A stretch of 64,000 nt of DNA from Pyricularia pennisetigena (Eukaryota > Ascomycota > Sordariomycetes > Magnaporthales > Pyriculariaceae). The stretch is from contig NC_043742.1 in the NCBI RefSeq assembly GCF_004337985.1, forward strand, positions 4,887,259 through 4,951,258. Reading direction: 5' to 3'. Below the pieces are notes generated by a model. That model saw only the letters and a program-made list of their open reading frames with translations. It did not search any database and was not told the DNA's origin. The position numbers and the translations under genes are program-made. Position 1 is the first letter of the stretch. Each line of letters starts with the position of its first letter. Positions 25,871-36,043 of the stretch are shown one piece after another.

Positions 25871-28284
25871 TCAACGTTTCCTAGTCCTACTCGCCGGCAT
25901 TGGCTCGAATCCGTCATCATCTGAAATCTCGTCGTCACTGATCTCCAACGGCTTCTGCGTTGATCCTTTCCCTTTTTGGCTTGTACGCTGAGACTGTGAA
26001 AAGTTGAGAGTTGTTTGCTTTCCACGCGCTGCCGTGCTACGTGTTGCTGCTGCCCGTTTAGGGGCAGCCGGCTTTGCCTTGGGTTTGGGTGGAGGAGCCT
26101 CCTCGAAATCTTCTTCTTCATCAACCGCCATTGCATCTTCGTCGTCATCGCTGTCCTCAAAAGGCCCCCTTTTCCGGCCGCCCCTTGCCGACGCTTTCTT
26201 GGCTGGCGCAGCTGTCTTGGGGGCTGCTCGTGTTGGAGCTGTCCTTCTCGGTGGCGGCTCAGGCTCGTCTTCGAAATCGTCCATGAACGTGTCCCCATCA
26301 CTCTCTCGTTGAGCCGAAGCTCCCTTGCCACGCCCACGACTGGACCTGGATGCAGGCCCTGTATCTCGTTCGTCATCCTCATCTTGGTCAAGCTCGATGA
26401 CTGAACGGGGATTGGTAGCCCATGGGCCTTCAATGTCCGAGTCATAGTCATCTGGTTGCGGTACATTGATGCGCCTTTTCTTTGATTTGTGTCCCGCTTC
26501 AAACTTTGACGCCTGCTTCTTGAAAAGTGCAGCCATCTCCTTTTCGACATCGTTTTCATCTGTCTCAAGTGCCATCATACCCTTGACCTGGGTAGTCAAG
26601 GAGTCAATGACAACGTCCTCCATCGCTCGCTTGTCATCCTTGCTGACGAACTGGTTGACAGCATCACCCATCTGCTTCTGTGGTAAGATTTTGACCGACT
26701 GCGCAGCAAGGTAGTCGGACACCAGTTCCTCTACCTTCAAGATGTCTATATTGCCATCCTCTGCCATAACATTAGGGATCGCCAGTGGCTTTTTGTCTTC
26801 TATTTTTTTTTTTTTTTTTTGTTCTGTTAGTGTGTGTTCAAGGGCCACGTAACAGTGCAGTCGACTTACTGGAGCTTGCTCCGACACCCGATTTCTTACG
26901 ATAAAAGTAAATTACATCGTTTGTATTTGCCACTTTGCCAGCGAAGCGATTGGAGAATCTTTGGGGATTTTCAAGCTTGAATTCGCCGCCGTCTGGTGCG
27001 CTATGCTCGACCTTGAGTCGGATGAGTGGTAGAGGCATTTCCGCTGGGCCTGGGGTCGAGTTGCCGTCTAGCGCTTGCAATTTTAACCACTGCTCCTTAG
27101 CTTCTTTGATCATATCATGGACGATTGATATGAGTTGTTCTGTAACTTTTGCTCTATTATCCTTGTCCTTGGCAAGCTTCTTAAGCTTGGGCTCTTGGGA
27201 TAGCACAATCTCCTTGGTGACAAATGGTCGGACAGTCTTGAGCGGTACCTTCTCGACCTCAAACTGCTTGCCAGTGACCGTGAGAACGGCAACTTGCTTT
27301 GTCTTGGCTTCCCCCGGGACCAGCGAAGTTGCTACTGATGATCCCGGCTGCATGACGTGAAACCGAGTCTCTGGGTTCTCGACCGGGTCGATCAGACACT
27401 CATGTTCGTGTCCCCAGACGACAAGGTCCATCCACTCGGGCAAGAAGTTCTCAGGAAGATAGCTTGTGGCTGTGTGAGCATGATGATTCTGGTGGACTGT
27501 GAGAAGATTGAACCAATCCTCCTTGGCCTGATTTGGCCGAAAGAACTTGACGTGATTGTCGCGAAAGGTCCGGTGCATGCGCTCGTCTCGTACGTTGCTG
27601 ATGCCAAAAAGCGCCAGCTTCGTGCGGCCTTTCTGCAACAAAACCGGCTTGACCTCAATGTTGTCCGCCTCGGGCACACGGCCAAAGTAGTTGACCAGCC
27701 CCGCAGCCTGGAGGAGGTCGAGTGAGCAGAAATGACCATCCCCGCTGGGATCGTCGTGGTTTCCATGGATAGAGAAGACAGGAATTGATATATTGATGTC
27801 TGGATCCTCGTAGTTGACATGGCCAAACGCACCCTCGAAAACCTCTGCGGCATCGCACAGGAACTCGAGCTCACACGGCTTCATCCCCAAACAATTTTGC
27901 CGAAGACTGCGAATTACCTGGTACATGGCTTTCCTGGAGGGTTTGTTATCGTGAAAGAGATCACCCCCGAGAAGAACCATGTCGACCTGGGTCAGGAAAA
28001 GAGGAGGGGGGGTTAGCACCTGCCTATGAGCCTGTGAACTCATATCTCAAGTCTTACATCCTTCTCTCTGGCGATCTGCATCACTTCATCGAAAGTCCTC
28101 CAGCTATCATCCCGCCGAACCGGATCACGCTCGTTGTAACCAACATGGTTGTCAGTGGCAACAAGTATGCGGATAGAGTCAGGACCTAAAACGTGTCAGA
28201 GACAATGACTGCCCTCTTTTATAACATGATACATATGCCAAAGGGCAACGTTTACGGCTCACCGTTGTTGGTTGTAGGCGCCAT
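25871..28284 (-). CDS. MRE11: MRE11 double-strand break repair nuclease
   Basis: Mn-dependent nuclease of the Mre11-Rad50-Nbs1 complex, acting on DNA ends in break repair, telomere upkeep and meiosis. Exons (complement): 28284-28263 (only seven codons plus one base), 28185-28058, 27986-26870 and 26799-25871, 731 aa. The phosphoesterase motifs are all present: D19/H21 (TDNHVG), D59 (GGDLFHDN), N126-H127-D128 (GNHDD), H215-H218 (VHQNHH) and H243/H245 (GHEHE). The DNA-binding capping domain follows. The C-terminal ~170 residues are acidic and basic low complexity with a glycine/arginine-rich patch (SSRGRGKG), like the GAR region of other MRE11 proteins. The last intron (26869-26800) ends in 18 A then TAG. 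Head-to-head with APC10. Confidence 0.96.
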
Positions 28285-28759
28285 GTTGTGGCACAAATCA
28301 AATTACTGTGTACCAATCACATCCCAAAAAGCTGGATTTTGTTGAAATCCGTGCCTGGTTGACAGGAAGTCAATGGCAGTCTCAGGGAAGGAATGTCTTC
28401 TTAATTCGCGACGCGATTTGTCGTCTCCCAAACGGCACACGAAATCACGTGTACCGCCAAAGACTAGCCCCCGCTGGTTCCACACCGGATCCCTGTAAGC
28501 TCAAGCGTTACCTACCACCCACGCACCGGAAAGCTGGAGGGGCATGCATGCTATTCCAGCCTTACAACGTCATTCCCCCAGAGCTCCATCCTCTGGAAGC
28601 TAGGTAGAAGGTACCGTACCTTACTTAGCATGTAAGCTTAGGTGCAAAGGGTACCAACCCATCTGACCTGTTGGGTTATATCTAAAAATAAGAGGGTGCC
28701 ATGTTCCAGATTTGATATTCTCGTCCTTTCACCAGTTCTCTTTATTGGCCGAGCCGACA
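28285..28759. promoter_or_regulatory. Shared MRE11/APC10 promoter with G1/S-like motifs
   Basis: The 475 bases between the two divergent start codons. Seen in the sequence: a TCGCGACGCGA block (28407-28416 plus flanks) containing an MCB-like ACGCG core, an exact CACGAAA (SCB consensus) at 28438-28444, and a CACGTG E-box at 28446-28451. These motifs bind MBF/SBF and bHLH factors in yeast; their use here is an inference. Confidence 0.5.
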
Positions 28760-30061
28760 ATGGCTACTCCAACAGCAGGAGGTCCTGGTCGGCCTGCTGG
28801 ACACGATGCACAGCAAAATCAAATTCCCGATGGGCCTTTAACCTTGGACGAGACGCGTCGGGTCGCAGAGCTGCATAGAAGAGACCTGGCCAGTCGAAGA
28901 ATTCAAGGTATGTTGCTTCAACAAAGCGCAGGCCGTCTAGAGTCAGACCAGAACTTTCTGCTCTTCAATCGAGTTATCATCATCAGTTTTGAGCTCACTT
29001 ATTCACACATCGATCGTACTCAGCGGAACAGGCAGATGACTTTGACACCACGGACGAGTATGACGACGATCCAGCAGAGGCGGGAGATGACCTGTCAGAT
29101 GAGGACGGGCCTAACTGGAACAACGGAGATCTCCCAGGCGAAAACCACGTCATGGTCGGAGGAGACATCGACGTTGATATACACGATGAAGAGCCCAATC
29201 CTGACGAATATGATTACGAAGAAATGGAGGATAGTACTCCCGTCTTCGACCCTGCCGCGGTAGGCCTCAAAGAGATCAACAACCTCGCCCACTTTAGTGT
29301 GAGCAGCCACAAGCCGGGAAGCGGCGTTGCAGAGCTCCTGAGTGATGACCTAGATAAGTACTGGCAGTAAGTTGGTTACTCTCTTCGTTTCCCGGCGGAA
29401 CAAGAACCGAGATGATCATTCATCAGAATTATTTAAGGTTGGAAAACACTAACCATCTCCTCGCCTGTCCAGATCTGACGGACAGCAACCACATCTCTTG
29501 ACGATGCATTTCCTACGACGCGTGGAGATTCGCGCCATTCGCTTCTACGTAGACTACCTACAAGATGAATCCTACACGCCGATCCACATCTTGTGGTATG
29601 CCGGCACAGGCCACCATGATCTGATGCAGTTTGGGGAGCAGGGGCTGGTCGACCCTCGCGGTTGGCAAGAGATTAAGATTGAGGGCTGCGGCGGCGGCTA
29701 TGATGGCAACTCGCTATGTTGCTACATTGTGCAGATGCACGTCAAGGAGAATCACCAAAACGGCAAGGATACGCACATCCGAGGAATCAAGATATACGCT
29801 CTGGACGACAATGCGCCACGAACAAGTGGAGGTGGAGGGGACGATGCCGTTAGCGCTGAAAGATCACCCCGCCCAACTGCAACGGGGTCGTCAGCATCAC
29901 AGCGAGGTCTTGTAGGCGGACTTGTTGATGATGCTGCGGTCGACGACAACAACCCACGAACGCCACAAACCAAGAGAGCCAAACCAGCACAATCTTCCTC
30001 TGTGGCTGACTTGGAAGGCATGACGGTACCCGATTTCTTGCGCGAACCTGAGCTTCGCTGA
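28760..30061 (+). CDS. APC10: Anaphase-promoting complex subunit 10 (DOC1)
   Basis: Substrate-recognition subunit of the APC/C ubiquitin ligase; with Cdc20 or Cdh1 it forms the D-box receptor. Exons 28760-28907, 29024-29366 and 29473-30061, 359 aa. Residues 50-130 are strongly acidic (many Asp/Glu) and form an N-terminal extension. The DOC jelly-roll domain spans about 131-275 (LKEINNLAHFSVSSHKPG ... HIRGIKIYAL). The tail ends in Leu-Arg, matching the C-terminal Ile-Arg-like dipeptide with which APC10 docks on TPR subunits. Longer than yeast Doc1, the excess lying in the acidic N-terminal region and the Ser/Pro-rich stretch after the DOC domain. Convergent with the PNUTS-like gene. Confidence 0.94.
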
Positions 30062-30552
30062 GTCGGAAGGGCTTGTATGCTGTCATGTTGCATCACATAG
30101 CGGGGGGGCGTCTAGTGTTTGTTTGATTCATTCAGTCGCTTTGCTTTTACACCTCGCCTAGAACTTTATGATACCCCTAGATTTTGATAACGCAGTTTAT
30201 TTGCGCTGCAAACAGGACCGAGACGGGGCGTATCCTCGAATCTTGGTCAAAGACAGCCCTATGCCAGTGGTAGTACGTGCTAGTGATGAACCGGACAAAT
30301 GAAGGCATCCTGACACTGGCTTGACGGTATGAAGAAGGGGACCTGTGCTATCCTGCAAGGATAAGTGACTTTTACCACCCGAGAGCCTGTCGGTTGTAGT
30401 TACTTTGGTTGGGGCTTTATGTGACCATATATTTTGACCATCTGCCGTCATTCCATGGTCACTTGACCAGCAGGCTCCAGAAAATGTCGTTGTCTAATCT
30501 TCGAGTATATTCGCTGAGTACCAATGGTTAACGATGGCTGGTAGCTGGCTTG

Positions 30553-30621
<69 letters not shown>

Positions 30622-31064
30622 CGTAGAAGGCTTGCCAAAAGAACTGGCATGTATGTGTATAAGTTGACCGCGTTTTATATATATAAGCCCATGAAGTGAA
30701 GCCGCGTGAAGAAGTGTGTGGTTGTTTTTATCTGCCTACTTCCTAGCTTCGCTCATGTCTTCAACCCAAATGACCTCTTCTCTTTCAAGCATTATCTATC
30801 TAAAGCTACAACCGAATGAACAGGCTCGATGCCTGAGGTGATGCCGCCCCTGATCCGAATGGAATGCTACCAGTATGCCCCAATGCAGTGCTTTCCGAAA
30901 TGTTATATTACACCAGTACAACGACCGCCAAAATGCTGATAACACAATGCTTGAGAATGTTGAAGATGACAAAAGAAATAAGTTATCGCGACTTCCCTCT
31001 TTCGCGACTTGCACATGCGTCGTTGGCAAGACGATCCATCTGTGCTCAGCTCCACGAACTCGCT
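30062..31064. other. Convergent spacer with very long poly-T
   Basis: Between the 3' ends of APC10 (plus) and the PNUTS-like gene (minus). Dominated by a 65-base T run. No gene recognised. Confidence 0.55.
30557..30621. repeat. Poly-T homopolymer (65 bases)
   Basis: Uninterrupted T from 30557 to 30621, the longest homopolymer in the window. Flanks share only a weak GGCTTG similarity, so a retroposon target-site duplication is not supported. Confidence 0.92.
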
Positions 31065-31537
31065 TCAGTCATGCCTGAAAGTACACTTGTCACCCTTTGC
31101 GCACTTCCCACTTGACCAGAACATGCAAGGCTTCGTCCCGATCAGGTCGCGATTAATGCCTGGCCGTTTCTCTCTGCGATTGAACCGGTCCTTGGTGTTT
31201 GCTTGATGCTCTCGGTCCCTCCTGCCGCCATCATACCCGCCTTGTCGATCATCAATACTATTAACCCTGGACGCCCTCCGGTCGCCCTCGTCCACCTGTT
31301 GTTGCTGCTGGCCCTGGGAGGCAGCCCATTGCGTCCATTGTTGCATGTAAGCTTGTTGCGCAGGACCAGCCACCGCTGACCCTCCTAGTAGTGCTTGTAT
31401 CTGCGCAGTATTCAACTGCGGCGCCGGAGCTGCCCCAGCTGGTGCAGCACCACCCAGTGCCGAGAGAACAGCCTGCAGCTGAGCATTAGCATCCGAAGCA
31501 GCTGGGACGGCAGCTGGAGGCGCCACAGAAACCTGTG

Positions 31538-31633
<96 letters not shown>

Positions 31634-34600
31634 GCTGCTGCTGCTGCTGGTAATATTGAGCGTATTGCTGTGCATAGGTTTGTTGTTGTTGTTGTTGCAT
31701 CGCAGCCTGGATCTGGGCCGGGTCTTGGCCAATCTGCGCATAGTACCTGGCCCAAGCAGCAGCGTGCTCGTCTGCGCTGGGTGTAGTGCTACTAGACTGC
31801 TGCTGCTGGACCGCCGCCGCGACCTCGGCTTCTTTCCTCAGTCTCTCCTGCTCTGCTGCCTGAGCAGCACGTTCCTTGTCGCGATTGTAGCCTTGCCACC
31901 ACTCTTTGATCCGATCAGGATCGCTTATATAACTGGGAGGCTCAACAGCCGGAAAGGGCTTGCCCTTGAGTTTGTGCACCAACTCCTCGACAGCGTCGAC
32001 AGCTTGCTGAACAGCAAGATCGTGATGGTTGAATCGTCGCTTGGTCCTGGGATACTCGGGATCAGATGGATCTGCGTTGACCCATTTCAGAACAGAATCT
32101 GACGACAGCAGACGAAGAGACTGCTCACTGTCAGGCAGCGAAGATATGGTGGAAGTTTGGCTTGAGGAGGACGGAGGCAAAGGTACGTGATGGACCTCTG
32201 GAGGGGGCGCGATACTGGCCGCGTGCCGCTGGTGCAGGCGCACGATTGCGTTGTTGGTCGCCTGCTTGATTCCAAAGTGCTCTGCTTCCCGCCACCTTGT
32301 GTGTATCTCTTCGAGCTTGGCAGTGCCGGACGGTAACGGAATCGCGTTTTCTGCGGCTGGTGGGGATTGCACCGCGTCGGCGGGCTTTGGGGAGGCTGGT
32401 GTTGGCGGAATATCGGCCGCATCAAGGTAGAAAGCATGAGTGACCTCCTTCATGCGGTCTTCCATAACCTTCCTTTCCATGTCGCTAGCGGGTTTTACAC
32501 CTGCGCGACTAACAAAATTGGCCATGCGCTTGGCCTCTGGGAAGGAGCTAAAGTTGATGGCGGTAGGATCACTCCATGGGCGGTCCGGACCCTCGTCTTC
32601 GTCGTCCACATCGAGGCCCTTCTTGAGACCTTGCTTCAACATCATGCCTTCAGATCTATCATCCATGGCGTGTCGAACCATGTTGCTCCCTCTGCCCTCG
32701 TCCTCCTCAGCATGTTTGTGGAAAAGGCGAACTTCTGTCAACGCCTCACCCTCCTTCCATGTGACTCGAAGCTTGCGGCGCTTTTCTTTGCGGAGTCGTT
32801 TCTCTTTCTCTTCGGCCGTCTCACTTTGCTCTTCATCGAGGTCCATCTTGGCAGCCGGTACAGGCGCCTTCTTTGGCTGGGCAATCTCACTGAGCAAAGA
32901 CCCAAGCCGGGATACGCTAGAAGATGATGTTTGGGCTTTCGGCGCGACCGCCTTCTTCAACTTGGCGATATCTTGTTTGAGCCCCTCGTCTTGCACAGAG
33001 ATGCCTGAGTCCGGCCGAGTCGACTCTGACTTGGATAAATCAGGTCGCGCTACTGGCTTGGCAAGCGGGCGGGACTTTCCAGGAAGCAACTTTCCAGCTC
33101 CAGCAATCGTGGGAGTCGTTGAGGCCATTTTGGGACCAGCCTTCAGAGAGCCCGTTTCCGAGCCACCAGAAGTCGGGTTACCAGCCAACTTCTTCGTAAC
33201 CGGCCCATCAGAATCGTCCTCTCTAGGCCGTTTGGAAGGTGATGAGTCTGACGGGGTTCTAAGAGTCTTGAAGGATTTACCCAAGATACCAGATGATGAA
33301 GGGACCTTCTTCATTTCCGCTGACATCTTTGGGACAGACAGAGGCGCCATCGGCGCAGTTGCTGCCTTCTTTGATGCCTTCTCCTCGTTCTCTTTGTTCT
33401 TCTTGATTGTTTCAAGAATCTCGCCCACCAGTGTCTTGACTTCGTCGTCACCCTTGACTAAAAATCTCTTGGAGACCTTGTCAAACTTGAGGCGACTGAT
33501 CAGCAGCTCCTCGGGCAGAGATATAAATAGCGACAGCAGGCGTAGAATGGCTTTGGGGAAATGTCCACTAAAATCTCCCGCGTTGAAGCAATCCCGAAGT
33601 GATGTGACCAGGTTTCCCGTCAGGGGGCGGTTCCCACCAAGATTCTCAAGCACGGCCATGTCACCCTTTTCATACGCTGCATCTATGGCTCGGTAGAGCA
33701 GTCTTTGCTCACGCGCCAATGCCTTTTTCACTTTTTCCTTTTCGGGGGAATCGTCAGCTGCAGCTTCCAGCTGTTGCTTAAGCGTCTTGATCTTTTCCGA
33801 ATAACCCTTGATGAGGTCGCCGAAGTTCTTGACGGCCTGTTTGATGGCATCGGACGTTCGTTTGCCACTGTCGAGGTGAACTATGCCGATTGCGTCCCAA
33901 GCCGCAGCTTCGCCAGCATCAGACGGTCGCTCTTCACTCCGGGGAGGTGACTAAAACTTCGGTTAGACAACAATCCTAGAGGGTGTTAGAGTTGATAGAT
34001 ACTCACAATGTCTTCCCCAAGAGCAAGCTTTCTTAGCCCGTCCCTAACATTAGGTGATATTCCTAGGAATCTGTCAGTCGCGTTGCTGCTGCCATAAGTT
34101 GTGTTCATGCAATGCTCACCGAACTTGTAGTCCTTCCGCAGGAGCATGTCCAGGCCATTCAGCCTGCTTTCAATGTTCTCCTCGGTGGCTTGCCCCTCGT
34201 TGACCTTGACAAATTGGCTTAGGAGCTCCGCAGGCAACAGGTCATCTCGTCCCATGACCTGCACACCAAGGGACTTATCCGAGTCGCAGAGCACCAAAGG
34301 CTCTGGCAAAGCAAGGGTCTGTGCACTCAGAGTACCTCCAATCACGAGACTCGGCAGGCCAGTCCAGCCAATCCTTGGACGGTCCTTGTTGGCAACCGCA
34401 GGATCACGATCTGGTAGATGCGCTTGTATAGCCGGGTTAGCAGGGAGTTTGCTTGCACTTGATTTTGGCTGGGGCGCCTGTGACGTCTGTGACGTCTGTG
34501 AAGTCTGCGCGGGAGCGGCCGTAGGTGCTGATACTGGCACCGGTGGTGATGAAGGAGCTGCCCCTGTCAGGTACGCGGGAAGCTGCTGTTGGTGTGGATA

Positions 34601-36043
34601 GTATGGAGGCTGAGCCGAGACAGGATGAGGATTTGGTGAATGGACATTCGTCTGCTGCAAACGATTCGGACGCGTATCGACCGGCTCTGCTGGAACTGCG
34701 CGATGAACTGCGTTCTGTGGCATGGCGGACCCGGAAGCTAAAGGCATCGTTTGATGACTGGGTGCCTGATTTTGAGGGGTCCCGAAAGACTGTGAATATA
34801 TTGCGTTGTGCTGGATGGTAGACGCAGCAGGGGCCCGTGGCTGGGTCGTAGTGTGCTGCTGCGGTCCCAGATCACTTGAAGCAGCGAACATCGACGTGAC
34901 GAAGTTGTTCTTGTTGCCCATAGTCGGGCCAGAGATTGCCCGGTGAGAGCTATCCACAATAGGGGAATTAACGGGGGCATGACCGTGCGGGTGGACATGG
35001 CTATTGTGCCCAAGCTGGGTTGCGGTACCATGACCATGCTCAAGCTGACCGTTGACATTGTGCTGTGCATAGCTATAGGGCGAAGGCTCTGCACCCGAGT
35101 TCTGCAGGCTGTTGGACGGCGGCTGGTGCTGATGTTGGTGTTGGTGTTGGTGTTGGTGCTGGTGCTGGTGCTGGAGTTGAAGTTGATGCTGATGCTGTTG
35201 TTGCTGTTGCCGCTGTTGTTGAATGTGATTCTGCTGAATCTGCACATGGCTCTGCTGCTGCGGGTGTTGTTGCTGCTGCTGGGCATGGAATTGCTGCCTC
35301 TGAGCTGCCTGTTGCTGTTGCTGTTGCTGTTGTTGTTGTTGTTGTAATGACTGCAGTTGAGGATGAGGTTGTGCCTGTATGTGCGACTGGTGATGCGGCT
35401 GTTGCAGCTCAGCGGGTTGCCGTTGCGCTTGCTGTTGCCGTTGTGGCGCCTGAATCTGGTGCTGTTGCTGCTGTTGAGGATGCACAGGAGACTGCGTATG
35501 TGTTCGGAAATCCTGACCCCCAGGTACGATGTAATGGCTCTCCTGTTGACCGGGCACCTGAAAGCTCCCTGATGGCATATGCTGATTTATCTGCCGATTC
35601 TGTCCAGGATGGTTTTGTCCATGATACAGCTGTGTACCCTGAAAAGGCTCAACATAACCTGTGTGAGCAGTTGACGACATGTATGGATCGTTGTGGCTGC
35701 CTGTGTGTGAGCTGAAAGTATTATAGCCGGAGTTCCGCGCATCATTGACTGGCTGATGTGATGGGTGTTGTTGGGGTTGATGTGACTGCTGTGGTTGTGA
35801 TTGTTGTTGTTGAGATTGGAATCCAAAGGCAGTCTGATCAGTCCCGAAGAACGAGCTGTTGTCGAATACGCCAGAGTCATCCTCAAAGTTTATGGCGTCG
35901 TGTAGAGCATTCGGCTCGTAGTGAAACGAGGCCTGCAAATGTCCATCCGTATACGCCTGCGCGGCGTTGTAGAGGCCTTGGGGGCCGACATCACCACTTC
36001 CTGCAAAGTGATGAAACTGGCTGCTACCTTGGCCCTGAGCCAT
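31065..36043 (-). CDS. PNUTS/Ppn1-like PP1-binding CCCH protein, Q-rich
   Basis: Likely PP1 regulatory subunit of the cleavage and polyadenylation/termination machinery, equivalent to fission yeast Ppn1 and animal PNUTS. Exons (complement): 36043-34120, 34062-34007 and 33950-31065, 1621 aa. Residues 1-~480 are Gln/His/Pro-rich with no fold. A conserved segment begins near residue 550 (IGWTGLPSLVIGG). A helical TFIIS-N-like region follows in exon 3 (AIDAAYEKGDMAVLENLGG ... FPKAILRLLSLF). An RVTW motif at about 1055-1058, in basic context, matches the PP1 docking motif of PNUTS. A run of 37 Gln lies at 1428-1464. The last 30 residues hold a CX7CX5CX3H zinc finger, as in PNUTS. Function is inferred from this order of parts (TFIIS-N-like, RVxF, CCCH); no search was possible. 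Confidence 0.8.
31539..31649 (-). repeat. CAG/CAA polyglutamine microsatellite
   Basis: 37 uninterrupted Gln codons in frame in the PNUTS-like protein. The tract has CAG blocks at both ends around a long central CAA block, so it is a mixed repeat rather than a pure one. Likely to vary in length between isolates. Confidence 0.93.
35110..35350 (-). repeat. Gln/His-rich low-complexity repeat
   Basis: Imperfect CAG/CAA/CAC repeats encoding alternating His-Gln followed by poly-Gln in the N-terminal half of the PNUTS-like protein. The plus strand shows a corresponding GTTGGT/GCTG repeat. Confidence 0.8.

Noticed and set aside
30540..30640. Poly-T tract as the tail of a retroposon
   Set aside because: No target-site duplication beyond a six-base weak match and no element body beside the tract.
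31395..32102. Poly-Leu reading frame on the plus strand
   Set aside because: It is the complement of the polyglutamine tract, not an independent membrane protein.
32440..33696. 418-codon open frame on the plus strand
   Set aside because: It is antisense to the PNUTS-like gene, whose protein is clearly structured and spliced; the plus-strand translation is Ser/Leu-rich without domains, as expected from a complementary frame.
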